Origin: Promethearchaeota archaeon
GTDB taxonomy: Archaea; Asgardarchaeota; Lokiarchaeia; Sigyniarchaeales; Promethearchaeaceae
Length of the DNA: 64,000 nt
Assembly (NCBI GenBank): GCA_004524545.1
Contig: SDNX01000002.1
Span: 1-64,000, forward strand
Direction: 5' to 3'
Under the pieces are notes generated by a model. The model did no database searches, was not told where the DNA came from, and was given only the letters and a program-made list of their open reading frames with translations. Positions 18,608 to 28,951 of this stretch are shown here, piece by piece; the stretch's first letter is position 1; each line of letters begins with the position of its first letter. The translations under genes and the position numbers were made by a program.

Positions 18608-19501
18608 CTAAAAGTGCGGTAACCCTTGATGTGCGGGATAGATTTTTCTAATATATTCACATGATTCACGAATCTCGTGATCTTCCAACTCAAAAATTAA
18701 TGGTCCTTGAAATTTTCTCGAGTTTAGGACTTCAAAAAATTCCGCAGTAATTTTGCATGTGGTTCCTAATGCGGCATGATCAGACATTGAATCTTGGCTG
18801 TTTGTATTGTATTCTTGTAGATGTATTTCCGAAATTAAATCATAATTATCTCGTAGAACTTCACAAACATCCAAATTTTCTGCTGAGTCCCCCAATAAAT
18901 GAGCTGTATCAAGACAAAATCGAGTCTGAGTTTCTTTAATAATTTCAAGGGTTGGTTTTAAGGGAAAATCTAAGTTTTCAATCGCTAATTTCCTTAGATT
19001 AATTCCTGTTTTCGCGATAAAAGTATTCACACTGTGGATGGCATTCTGCTTAAACATCTCCACAGCAAATAATTTGATTTCAAGATCGCTGATATAATGT
19101 AAAATCTCAGTGGTTGTTTCTCCAGTCGGATGAAGCACAAAACAGTCTATATCTGATTCTATATCTTTTAGTAGGTTGTATATGTCAATTATTGCAGAAA
19201 TACTCCCTTCACGTATGAATTGATTTGGACCGGAGAAATCCAAGCTCAAGAATGGGAAATGACAAGAATAACTGATATTTAACTCCTTTTTGATTTGATG
19301 GAGTTTTTCCAGTTCTTCTCTTAAAATAGGAATAGGAAAGGTTTGGAATATATCTAGCCCGATTTCAAAATGATTGTATCCAAGAGTTGCGGCATCATGG
19401 ACGTATTTTGAGATAGAAAATGTAGCTAAGGCTTCTAATCCTTTTGCTGCGATAATATCTATCACGAAATTGTAATTAAACGGGGAGGGTCCAAATTTCA
19501 T
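18608..19501 (-). CDS. Sugar phosphate isomerase/epimerase (xylose isomerase-like TIM barrel)
   Basis: LAIENLDF...RFCLDTAHLLG...EIHLQEYN...SDHAALGTT. Confidence 0.75.
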   Translation of the reverse strand: MKFGPSPFNYNFVIDIIAAKGLEALATFSISKYVHDAATLGYNHFEIGLDIFQTFPIPILREELEKLHQIKKELNISYSCHFPFLSLDFSGPNQFIREGSISAIIDIYNLLKDIESDIDCFVLHPTGETTTEILHYISDLEIKLFAVEMFKQNAIHSVNTFIAKTGINLRKLAIENLDFPLKPTLEIIKETQTRFCLDTAHLLGDSAENLDVCEVLRDNYDLISEIHLQEYNTNSQDSMSDHAALGTTCKITAEFFEVLNSRKFQGPLIFELEDHEIRESCEYIRKIYPAHQGLPHF

Positions 19502-19571
19502 ATGTATTTTGTTAGAAATCTACACAATTAAAGACTAGTCCTTCTTACCACTAGATTTTTAGGAGAACTTT

Positions 19572-19634
19572 ATGGCGGATTATCAATATGGATGGAGTTC
19601 ATCTTTAAAAATTTCGACTGCCAATATGAAGTAA
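19572..19634 (+). CDS. Candidate 20-aa leader ORF coupled to the fucosidase
   Basis: AGGAGAACTTT ATG; MADYQYGWSSSLKISTANMK with TAA overlapping ATG (taATG) of the GH29 gene. Confidence 0.4.
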   Translation: MADYQYGWSSSLKISTANMK

Positions 19635-21097
19635 TGTTTAAACCCACAAAACGATCGATCATAAAGCATGAAGTTCCCGAGTGGTTCCATGATGCGAAAC
19701 TTGGCATTTTTATTCATTGGGGATTATATTCTGTACCTGCCTTTGCTGAAATTACCAAGAGTTTTGGAGAAATTATGGAGTCAGAATCACTCGGCTACCA
19801 ATTTAAGCATAACCCGTATTCAGAATGGTACTTAAATTCTCTTCGATACGAGGGAACAGAAACACAAAAATATCACACAAAAGAGTATGGGTCCGATTTC
19901 AAATATGAAGAGTTCGCTCCTATCTTCAATGAAGAAATCAAAAAATGGAATCCTGAAGAAATGGCCGATATTTTCCGAGAAGCCGGAGCAAATTATGTCG
20001 TACTAGTAACTAAACACCATGATGGGTTTACGTTATGGAAATCGGATCATCCTAATCCAAACCCTGGTAAAGAAAATTATCATGCATCGAGAGATATCGT
20101 GGGAGAATTAACAAATGCCGTTGGTAAACGAGGAATGAAGATGGCTTTGTATTATTCAGGCAAAATTGATTGGTCTTTTGATGAAACTTTCATAGAAGAT
20201 ATTCCTACTTTTCTGGATAATGAGCCAAGGCAGCCTGAATATGCTGCCTATTCCCAGAATCATTGGTACGAATTAATTAAAAAATATAAACCATGGATTT
20301 TGTGGAATGATATAGGTTTTCCTGCGGGAGCAAACAAATTACAATTATTTGCTGATTATTTTAATGAAAATCCAGAAGGGTTGATTAATGATCGCTGGAA
20401 TCAAATCCCAAATTGGGCAAGACGGCTAATTAGACGACCGAAAATTTCGAAAATGATAACCAATGTCGCAAATCGATTTATTGCTCGACGAAGGAAGAAA
20501 GGCAAGAAAATGGAAACTCCCTATAATCCTCTCTATGACTTCACAACTCCTGAATATCAAACTGAATCCGAAATAAGGAAACATAAATGGGAATCTTGCC
20601 GAGGAATGGGAAATTCCTTTGGATATAATAGGATGGAAAAGGAAGAACATTATATCAAACCCAAAGAATTGATCCATCAATTAATAGATGTAGTGAGTAA
20701 GAATGGAAACCTATTAATCAACGTCGGACCCAAAGCAGATGGGAGCATACCGGAAATTCAAAAGAATTTACTTACGGATCTGGGTGCATGGTTGAAAATC
20801 AATGGAGAAGCGATATTTGAAACGCGTCCATGGAAAATGGCTCAAGCTATGACGAAATGTGGGATTCCTATTCGATTTACTAAGAAGAAATCTGAACTTT
20901 ATATGATATTTCTTGAAAAACCTTCTCAGACTTCGATTATGATCGAAAATATTCAATTTCCGACTATTGCTGGAATTCAATTAATTGGGAGTGAACAAGT
21001 GATTAAATGGGGAACAAAGGAAAAAACACTGGTAATAGAAACTCCTACAGATATGTTAGAAAGCCCCGCGTATACATTTAAAATAACTTTAGAATAA
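19634..21097 (+). CDS. Alpha-L-fucosidase (GH29)
   Basis: HEVPEWFHDAKLGIFIHWGLYSVPAF; YVVLVTKHHDGFTLW; NGNLLINVGPKADGSIPE. Confidence 0.92.
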   Translation: MFKPTKRSIIKHEVPEWFHDAKLGIFIHWGLYSVPAFAEITKSFGEIMESESLGYQFKHNPYSEWYLNSLRYEGTETQKYHTKEYGSDFKYEEFAPIFNEEIKKWNPEEMADIFREAGANYVVLVTKHHDGFTLWKSDHPNPNPGKENYHASRDIVGELTNAVGKRGMKMALYYSGKIDWSFDETFIEDIPTFLDNEPRQPEYAAYSQNHWYELIKKYKPWILWNDIGFPAGANKLQLFADYFNENPEGLINDRWNQIPNWARRLIRRPKISKMITNVANRFIARRRKKGKKMETPYNPLYDFTTPEYQTESEIRKHKWESCRGMGNSFGYNRMEKEEHYIKPKELIHQLIDVVSKNGNLLINVGPKADGSIPEIQKNLLTDLGAWLKINGEAIFETRPWKMAQAMTKCGIPIRFTKKKSELYMIFLEKPSQTSIMIENIQFPTIAGIQLIGSEQVIKWGTKEKTLVIETPTDMLESPAYTFKITLE

Positions 21098-21113
21098 AAG
21101 GTAGATGATTTTT

Positions 21114-21473
21114 TTACCATTCAATCTTTCCTGTCTTTCTCAACAATATGATACTAACGACCAGCAGTATCCCAATTATAATCCAAGCAACAGAAATTGG
21201 GACAATATAATAAATCAGATGAGTTACTATTCCATCGATAATAAAAAGTACAAACACAACTAGCCAAACAAATCCGACCAATATCACATATTTGATTGCT
21301 TTGATCATTACATAGATAGCAAAGACGAAAAGGCCTAGTATTGACCAGCCTATTGCTAGCCACATCCAAAATAATATATCTCCTGGCATGAATGGAAACA
21401 TAACCCATAGAGTAATCAAGATAATAAGCCACAAGATCGCAAATAGGGCTTTTATATTTTTTAATTCAACCAT
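21114..21473 (-). CDS. Small multi-TM protein
   Basis: Four hydrophobic segments over 119 aa. Confidence 0.55.
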   Translation of the reverse strand: MVELKNIKALFAILWLIILITLWVMFPFMPGDILFWMWLAIGWSILGLFVFAIYVMIKAIKYVILVGFVWLVVFVLFIIDGIVTHLIYYIVPISVAWIIIGILLVVSIILLRKTGKIEW

Positions 21474-21789
21474 TGCAACATCACATTTGATACTGCTTTT
21501 TAAGTTGTTAATTCCGCATAAAAAAATATCTAATCGTAGATTTGTGGAAAAAATTTTATATTAATCAACAACTATCTCACTCCTAAAGGTTCAAAATGTC
21601 AAAATAACCATGTTATTCAAATCTAAATTTACGTAGAAGTTCAATAACACTATTTTTTCAAAAAACCAATCTATTAAAACATCAATATATTTTTCATTCA
21701 TCTATATAAAAAAATAACGCTTGTCAAGTACCAGTTTAACCTTGTTTTCGAAGTTCACATTTTAAAGCAACTTGTTCTATATTTCCATC

Positions 21790-23007
21790 ATGAGTGAAGC
21801 ACGAACTCCTATGGAGGAACATCTCAAGATTATCCAAGAAAAGCATGATAATCTACCTAAAATAATGAGAAATGCAGGAATTGATTGTTGGATAATTTTT
21901 GCACGAGAAACTTCCACCACACCTGATAGCTCCATGCAATTTGTCGTAGGCGGAGATGTGGTTTTATCTTCTGCTTTTATTTTTGCGCTACAATCAGACA
22001 AGTCCCTAAAGAAAGTTGCTCTTGTAGCAAATTTTGATGCTGAAGCAATGCGTAAAAAAAGAATTTGGGATGAAGTCATTGGGTATGAGAAAGGAATAAA
22101 ATCCCATCTAAAAGAGAAATTAAGTGAAATAAACCCTCACAAGATAGGATTGAATTATTCAATTGACGATTATTCCGCAGATGGATTAACTCATGGCATG
22201 TTCCTACAATTACAAGAGACGATTCCTGACTATCGAAACAAGTTCACAAGCGCTCGAAAAATCGTAAACGCTATACGAAGCAATAAATCGCAAACTGAAA
22301 TAGATCTTATTCGTAAAGCTTGTGAAATCACTATGGAGATTAATAGAGATATTACCAAACAACTCAGATTAGGTCAGAATGAATTAGAGATCCAGCAAAT
22401 GTTTCATACGGAAGTAGAAAAGCGGGGTTTAGGTTTTTCATGGCAAAAGATGGGCAATCCAGCGGTTGATGTGAGTCCCAAAGAATTTGGACATGTTCTA
22501 CCTCAATCTAATAATGTAACTGTGAAAAATTGCACCTTACACAACGATTTTGGTATTCTTTATCACGGATATGGTAGTGATCTGCAAAGAATGTGGTACT
22601 TTGGAGCAAAAGAAGATGTTTCTGATGAACTAAGGCATGCAATGGATACAGTTGTTCATGGTATCCGACTTGGAGCTGATGCTATAAAGCCTGGAATTCC
22701 AGGATTTGAAGTTGATAAAATTGTTCGTGAATATCAGATTTTTAGGGGGTATGATGAATTTAAACACGGATTAGGTCATCAAGTAGGAATAATGGCACAT
22801 GATGGTGGGGGAGGTCTATTCCCACTCTGGGAACGCTATAGAGATTTGCCAAAAATGAATATAGAGGTTGGACAAGTATATACTCTTGAACCAAGTTTGA
22901 GAACTAAGAACTATGGTAGTGTATCACTGGAAGAAATGGTGGTAGTGACGGAAGCTGGATGTAAATTTCTCGTTCCCCCAGCTGAAGATTTCATCTATAT
23001 ATATTAA
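21790..23007 (+). CDS. M24 family Xaa-Pro peptidase
   Basis: Creatinase-like N-domain and M24 C-domain (HNDFGILYHGYGSDLQRMWYFG; GHQVGIMAHDGG; VYTLEPS). Confidence 0.88.
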   Translation: MSEARTPMEEHLKIIQEKHDNLPKIMRNAGIDCWIIFARETSTTPDSSMQFVVGGDVVLSSAFIFALQSDKSLKKVALVANFDAEAMRKKRIWDEVIGYEKGIKSHLKEKLSEINPHKIGLNYSIDDYSADGLTHGMFLQLQETIPDYRNKFTSARKIVNAIRSNKSQTEIDLIRKACEITMEINRDITKQLRLGQNELEIQQMFHTEVEKRGLGFSWQKMGNPAVDVSPKEFGHVLPQSNNVTVKNCTLHNDFGILYHGYGSDLQRMWYFGAKEDVSDELRHAMDTVVHGIRLGADAIKPGIPGFEVDKIVREYQIFRGYDEFKHGLGHQVGIMAHDGGGGLFPLWERYRDLPKMNIEVGQVYTLEPSLRTKNYGSVSLEEMVVVTEAGCKFLVPPAEDFIYIY

Positions 23008-23018
23008 TTGAAATAGGG

Positions 23019-24194
23019 TTATTTTGGTAAATACCCGCAGAGTTCATCTTTGTTCATCTTTTTCTTAGACGCAATCAACTCTCTTGCATTATCTACTTGG
23101 TCCCAGACATTCCATAATAACACGCCAACTACAATCCCGTTTTCTCGGTAATAAACTACACCTTCATCAAATTCTTTTTTCCAATCTTCTATCATCTCGA
23201 GATTGGAGTTTAGGGTTCCTATTGCTTCATATCCATAATCATATAAGTCCGAATAAAAAAATGGTAGATGATTATACGGTTCTTCTGCTCCAGTCATGTT
23301 TTTACCCGCAATTTCACCTTGTGTATATGCACCGTCTTCATGTTCCACCCGAATTCTTTTTTCGAGGTCGGGAGAATAAAAATTCGCGACATCTCCTGCT
23401 GCATAAATATTTGGGTCGGACGTTCTTAGGTACTGATCTACTTTTACTCCACTTTCTAGATCAATATGAATTGATTTTAGTAATTCCATATCAGGATGAG
23501 CTCCTACACCAATTACTAAAACATCAAACGAGTAGTCTTTATTCATTGTTTGTACATGAATTTTCTTTTCTTCTTTATGTATTTTAGTGACTGAGGTTTC
23601 AGATAAAATAGAGACTCCATGATTCTCGTAATAATCATTTAAATGTTTAGCTAATTTCTCGGGAAAAATTAGCCCTCCTACTCCTTTTTCTATGAAAAAC
23701 ATAGTTACTTTTTTTTCAGTATTTGTTAAAGCCGCTGCTATTTCAGATCCGATAAACCCTCCCCCAATGATACCAAAATTTGAATACTTCTTAGTTAATT
23801 GTCTCAATTTCTTGAAATCATCTAAATTTTTATAATAAATTATTCTCTCTGATTCGTCTGAAATTTTTTTTGGTGTCACTCCTGTTGCTATCAAAAGCTT
23901 GGAATATTTATATTGATGATTTTTACTATCTGTAACTACCTTTTTATCTCGATCCACATTTTTAGCGGTTGTTGACAAATGGAACGATACGTTTGGTGCA
24001 TCCATTTCAAAAAAAATATCATCCATTCTTTTATCTTTCCATAAACCTTTTGATAATGGAGGTCGTTCATATGGTTTATATTTTTCTTCAGAAATAACTC
24101 CAATAGATCCATCAGCATCCAAACTTCTAATTCCGTCAATTGCTGCTTTGGTGGTCATCCCACCACCAATAATTAGATATTTATATATTTTCAT
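23019..24194 (-). CDS. FAD-dependent pyridine nucleotide-disulphide oxidoreductase
   Basis: YLIIGGGMTTKAAIDGIR; FGIIGGGFIGSEIAAAL; NIYAAGDVA. Confidence 0.85.
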   Translation of the reverse strand: MKIYKYLIIGGGMTTKAAIDGIRSLDADGSIGVISEEKYKPYERPPLSKGLWKDKRMDDIFFEMDAPNVSFHLSTTAKNVDRDKKVVTDSKNHQYKYSKLLIATGVTPKKISDESERIIYYKNLDDFKKLRQLTKKYSNFGIIGGGFIGSEIAAALTNTEKKVTMFFIEKGVGGLIFPEKLAKHLNDYYENHGVSILSETSVTKIHKEEKKIHVQTMNKDYSFDVLVIGVGAHPDMELLKSIHIDLESGVKVDQYLRTSDPNIYAAGDVANFYSPDLEKRIRVEHEDGAYTQGEIAGKNMTGAEEPYNHLPFFYSDLYDYGYEAIGTLNSNLEMIEDWKKEFDEGVVYYRENGIVVGVLLWNVWDQVDNARELIASKKKMNKDELCGYLPK

Positions 24195-24292
24195 AGGTTT
24201 TTCATAGTTAAACAAAGTTCGAATAATAAAATAGCTACCGCATACAAAATATAATTCCTTTGCAAAATTGTCCTTAGTTCACTTAGATCGGG

Positions 24293-25648
24293 CTAAAATT
24301 TTTGTTCTTTTTTATCGCGATTTTTTAATATGTAATTTACCAGTAGGATTAATCCGATGAGGAATGCCCAAAATATGCTGGAAGTTATGTGTAACCATTG
24401 AAATCTTAACACTTTTGCTAACCCAGATATAGATATCTGACCAATCGCATAAAAGAGCATACCAACCGTACTTAAAATACCACTACCTAACGAAAGATTA
24501 TTCTCATCCATATGATTTGTAACATATGAAGTCGTAATAGGATCTTGCATAGCTAGGGTGAAAGCTAGAAGTAAATTGGTAGACACGTAAAGATACAAAT
24601 TAGTTTCAACAAAACTCGTTGCAAGTATAAATACTGCTAACGCTATGGATGTTATTATTATATATGTGAAATATGAAATTTTTTTACGCAGTTTTGGCGC
24701 AATATATAACCCAATTATATAAAAAATTGTCAAGATCAGTAATATTATGCCTTTCCATGTTCCTGATAAATTGTAAATATCTGTATAATACCAAATTTGA
24801 ATTGCTAGAAATCCACCAAAAAAGAAATTTTTAACTCCATGCATGACTAAACCAAAGATAAATGGTAACCCATAAGGTTTCCGAGTATTTTTTTGGCATT
24901 TTTTTAAGTTATGAACTTCAATTTTTGAATTTTGTTCTATTCCGAGGAATTTCATATTTGTTTCAGGAATAATTCCCATTAAAAATACAAATCCAATAAA
25001 ATTGAGAATTGCTGAGATAAAAAATAACCAACTAAAGGACTCTATATAATCTGTAATCACGCCCCCTAGAAAATTTCCTAAAATGTATCCCACAGTCAAA
25101 GACATTGTATAAAATGAAAAATGTTTTGCACGTTCACTTTCGTCATACAAATCTGAAAGTGTGGCAAAAATAACAGACGCATAGACTCCGATACCTGAAA
25201 TCGCCCGATATAAAATGATTTGCCATATCTGAGTGGAAAAACCACATAAAACGGTACCTATTATATGGATTACATATCCAATCGCGATAGCTTTCTTTCG
25301 TCCAATTTTATTCGAAAGGAAAGCATAAGGTAATTGAAAGATAGTTTGAGTTATCTGTAAAATCCCAATTGCAAGCCCATATATTACCACAGTACCTTCA
25401 AAACTTTTAACGAAATCGGGAAACCCAGGATTGACAAAATTATACCCCATGTTTCTAATGATATTCACAAGCACAAGAGAGAGAAAAATGGATTTCCGTT
25501 TGGATATCGAAATACCCATCTCCTTTAAATGTCCCTCATTCGTCATCTCGTGAAAACTCTTATAGTTTGTGATTTTGCACTCTATAGTGTTTTGAGTTAG
25601 AGAAAATTCCTTAAATCTTCTTCTGAAGTTTAAAATCGGATATGACAA
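24293..25648 (-). CDS. MFS transporter
   Basis: LPYAFLSNKIGRKKAIAIGYVI, 12-TM pattern; exact start uncertain. Confidence 0.85.
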   Translation of the reverse strand: MSYPILNFRRRFKEFSLTQNTIECKITNYKSFHEMTNEGHLKEMGISISKRKSIFLSLVLVNIIRNMGYNFVNPGFPDFVKSFEGTVVIYGLAIGILQITQTIFQLPYAFLSNKIGRKKAIAIGYVIHIIGTVLCGFSTQIWQIILYRAISGIGVYASVIFATLSDLYDESERAKHFSFYTMSLTVGYILGNFLGGVITDYIESFSWLFFISAILNFIGFVFLMGIIPETNMKFLGIEQNSKIEVHNLKKCQKNTRKPYGLPFIFGLVMHGVKNFFFGGFLAIQIWYYTDIYNLSGTWKGIILLILTIFYIIGLYIAPKLRKKISYFTYIIITSIALAVFILATSFVETNLYLYVSTNLLLAFTLAMQDPITTSYVTNHMDENNLSLGSGILSTVGMLFYAIGQISISGLAKVLRFQWLHITSSIFWAFLIGLILLVNYILKNRDKKEQKF

Positions 25649-25699
25649 AAGCCTTTAATTAGGAACATGGTACTATTTTCGAAAATACGAGTAATTATT

Positions 25700-27019
25700 A
25701 TGAATGACGATTTAACATCCAGCAGACCACAGAGAACTCGCGCTTATTTGATATTTCTATTTATTTTCATGATGTTGTACGAGTTTATGGATTCTTACAC
25801 CACAAGCTATTATACATCCGTAGTTTCTTATATTCAAGCGGATCTTCAAATAAACGATTCGACTTTTTATTTAGTGCAAGCAATTGCCTCAGTTGGATTA
25901 CTTTTGGTAGTCTTTGTTCAGAACCTTGCAGATCGAGTAGGAAGAAAACCGATGATGATTGTGGTTTTTTTTGGAATGGGATTGGCCTCATTGATTATGC
26001 ATCTTTCAAAAGGAGTAGTTCTATTCACAGTAGGATTCTTATTATCTTGGATCTTTTTTTCTAGCGATATTTGGGTTATAATAGTTTCCGAAGAAGCCCC
26101 TGCAAAGAAACGTGGAAGATATTCCTATTTAATTGCAGTCGTTGGCGCATTAGGCGCTATCGCAATTCCTGTATGTAGAACTATTTTCGTGGGGGATGTA
26201 TCACCCTTGGTTGATCCAAGTGTATGGCGCGGCATGAACTATCTTGCTTTCTTTGCTATGGGATTTGCGCTTATGGGTTTTGGAATGAAAGAAACAGATG
26301 CCTTTCTTTTAAAAAAGGAAAATACATTGAGTTTGCGTTCAGATGAGAAAAAAAATGCACGATCCAAACTTTCATTACCATTTAAACAAAAAGAATCTCG
26401 AAAACGTGTAATTGCATTTATGATTATTGGTTTTTTACTTGGTATGATGGCTGCGGTCATAAGCACATTTGAAGATTACTTAACAACTACTATTGTTACT
26501 AATTTTGGCGGTGATCCGAGCCAAGTTACCACTGTTATTTATGTTGCAACTTTGGGAACATTTGTGTTTTTCGGAATTACTGGATTTTTGGCAGATAAAT
26601 TAGGGAGAAAGCCCACCATGTATCTCTATGCTGCAATGAATCTGATATTTTTTGCGGTAATGGCGTTAACAGCCAATATTTTCGCGAGTAACTCATTGTT
26701 TTGGATATTTTCTATTTTCGGTTTCTTTATGAATGGATCTTTTTGGGGAATGTTTATGCTATCTAAGACATTTTGTGTTGAAAATTTTCCCACAGAGATG
26801 CGTGGAACTGCAACGGGATGGCGTAGCCTCTTTTATGCGGTAGGACTGATATTGGGCTCTTTAGCTTCAAGTTTTCTTGTATCTTTAATAGAATTGCAAT
26901 ATCTCTTCTTGTTAGCATCTGGTGTTACGTGTATTGGTGTTTGTGTATTAACATCAGGATTTCTACCGGAGACAAAAGCAATAAATATAATAGATACCCC
27001 CATTAACGAAACGGCGTAG
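25700..27019 (+). CDS. MFS transporter
   Basis: LADRVGRKPMMIVVFFGMG; FLADKLGRKPTMYLYAAM. Confidence 0.88.
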   Translation: MNDDLTSSRPQRTRAYLIFLFIFMMLYEFMDSYTTSYYTSVVSYIQADLQINDSTFYLVQAIASVGLLLVVFVQNLADRVGRKPMMIVVFFGMGLASLIMHLSKGVVLFTVGFLLSWIFFSSDIWVIIVSEEAPAKKRGRYSYLIAVVGALGAIAIPVCRTIFVGDVSPLVDPSVWRGMNYLAFFAMGFALMGFGMKETDAFLLKKENTLSLRSDEKKNARSKLSLPFKQKESRKRVIAFMIIGFLLGMMAAVISTFEDYLTTTIVTNFGGDPSQVTTVIYVATLGTFVFFGITGFLADKLGRKPTMYLYAAMNLIFFAVMALTANIFASNSLFWIFSIFGFFMNGSFWGMFMLSKTFCVENFPTEMRGTATGWRSLFYAVGLILGSLASSFLVSLIELQYLFLLASGVTCIGVCVLTSGFLPETKAINIIDTPINETA

Positions 27020-27023
27020 AAAA

Positions 27024-28664
27024 ATGGAAGATTTACTAATATACAACGCAAAAATCTACTCTCTTGAAAAAGAAGGTGAAAATTTTTCTGCTATGACCAT
27101 AAAAAATGGTAGAATTACTGAACTCTATCCAGATAATCCGCCACTTGATTGTATTCGAAAAATGAGCAGAAATTCAATCGATGCAGAAAATCAAACCATA
27201 CTACCCGGTTTAATAGATAGTCATATGCATTTCGTTATGACTGTAGCAATGAGTGTACTTTCGACGCCAATATCTGTGTATCAAGATGGTGAATTCAGTC
27301 CAAAGAACCTTGCAGAAGTTAAAGAAATTATTAAAACTAATTCTCAAGTTTCTTCGAAATCGACACCTTTGATTTTTAATAATTACGTTATTCCCACAAT
27401 TGAAGAAAATAGATTACCTACACGAATGGAGCTAGATCAATGGGCGCCAAACAGACTAATTACAATAATTGCGATTGATGGCCACTCCTTTTCTCTCTCA
27501 TCAGAAGGATTACGAAAACTAGGGATAAATCCTGAAAATCACGATGGGATTCTTAATGAAGATATGGAAGAATTCAACATGGATAAGTTGGTCAATTTAT
27601 TCACTTCAACCCTTAACATAAAATTACTTGTAGAAGGAATTCAGAAGACCATCAATTCAGCAATTGATAAAGGGTTAGTTGGCTTACATTGTTTAGAAGG
27701 ATTTCAAGATGATCCCTCTGCAGATTTAAGCCTCAAAGTTATGAAATTAGTGGGAAGGAAAATTCCACTAAAATTGCGCTTGTATCCCCAAGTAAAACAT
27801 GTTTCAAAGTTAAATCCCTATTTTAAAAAAATGCGTTCCAGACGTATTGGGGGTTGTGGAGCTTGGGATATGGACGGTGCAGTCGGTGCTAAAACTGCAG
27901 CCTTTGAGAAACCATATTTAGGAGGATCGGATAATTATGGGAGTTTATTGTTGACTAAAGATGAAATTTTTCCTCTAATGTATGCCGCTCAATCTTCAGG
28001 TACTCAAATTACGACACATGCGATTGGAACCACAGCTATTAATGAATTACTTGAAGCGCATACGCTACTTAAAACGGAATTTGGAATAGACACTAAGAAT
28101 CTAAGACACCGAATTGACCACTTTGAATTTCCTACTAAAGAAGCAATTGATCGGGCGATTACTGATTTAGATTTATTGATAGTTCCTCAACCCGGATTTA
28201 ATTGGGTGGATGCGAATTATCCTGGAATGAATACATATAATAAATTTTTAGATCCGGAAATAGTTCAAAGACAAAATCCCATGAAGACAATAATTGGGAA
28301 AGGTGGCATTATATGTGGTTCCTCCGATAGTCCAGTGCAATCACTTGATCCTTGGTTACAAATTCACGGTATGGTCAATTTTCCAATCGAATCTGAACGT
28401 ATTTCAATATATGAAGCTCTGAGAACGTATACTTATAACGGCGCATACGCAACTTTTGAAGAAAATGACCGCGGAACCATAAAAAGTGGAAAATATGCTG
28501 ACTTTATAATGCTTTCGCAGGATCCCTTTGATACAAATCCTGAAAATTTATTGTATATAAAAGTAAATAAGACATTTATCAATGGGATAGAACTAAAAAA
28601 GACAAATTTAGCTCCTATTCCTTATCTAGTCAAATTACTTTTTTCCAAGACTAATCTGATTTGA
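27024..28664 (+). CDS. Amidohydrolase (YtcJ-like)
   Basis: AENQTILPGLIDSHMHFVM; ITTHAIGTTAINELL; GKYADFIMLSQDPF. Confidence 0.85.
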   Translation: MEDLLIYNAKIYSLEKEGENFSAMTIKNGRITELYPDNPPLDCIRKMSRNSIDAENQTILPGLIDSHMHFVMTVAMSVLSTPISVYQDGEFSPKNLAEVKEIIKTNSQVSSKSTPLIFNNYVIPTIEENRLPTRMELDQWAPNRLITIIAIDGHSFSLSSEGLRKLGINPENHDGILNEDMEEFNMDKLVNLFTSTLNIKLLVEGIQKTINSAIDKGLVGLHCLEGFQDDPSADLSLKVMKLVGRKIPLKLRLYPQVKHVSKLNPYFKKMRSRRIGGCGAWDMDGAVGAKTAAFEKPYLGGSDNYGSLLLTKDEIFPLMYAAQSSGTQITTHAIGTTAINELLEAHTLLKTEFGIDTKNLRHRIDHFEFPTKEAIDRAITDLDLLIVPQPGFNWVDANYPGMNTYNKFLDPEIVQRQNPMKTIIGKGGIICGSSDSPVQSLDPWLQIHGMVNFPIESERISIYEALRTYTYNGAYATFEENDRGTIKSGKYADFIMLSQDPFDTNPENLLYIKVNKTFINGIELKKTNLAPIPYLVKLLFSKTNLI

Positions 28665-28899
28665 GTATATATCTTCCTTTTTTATTCTGAAAAAAACCTA
28701 AATAAAAATTGGAAGATCCCATCTCATTTTTTCAAGGTTAGAGATTTAATAGTAAAAGAAAGACGACTTCAATGGGGGGAAACACCATCCAAGACATTTG
28801 CAGTTATCATACTAATATGCACATCAATTTCGGGACTTATCTGTGGAATTGCGTTATTGTTTCCTAAAAAAGTGTTTGGAAAACCAGACCAAGAATGAA
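28665..28899 (+). pseudogene. Open in-frame extension after the amidohydrolase TGA; start-less TM-containing remnant
   Basis: ...KVRDLIVKERRLQWGETPSKTFAVIILICTSISGLICGIALLFPKKVFGKPDQE*; no ATG/GTG/TTG in frame. Confidence 0.4.
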
Positions 28900-28951
28900 A
28901 TTTAAATTAGAGAAAATTAACATTTTGTTTCATATATATTCAGTGATTATA

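Noticed and set aside
23084-23587. 167-aa + strand ORF
   Set aside because: Antisense to a clear FAD oxidoreductase; low-complexity composition expected of a shadow ORF.
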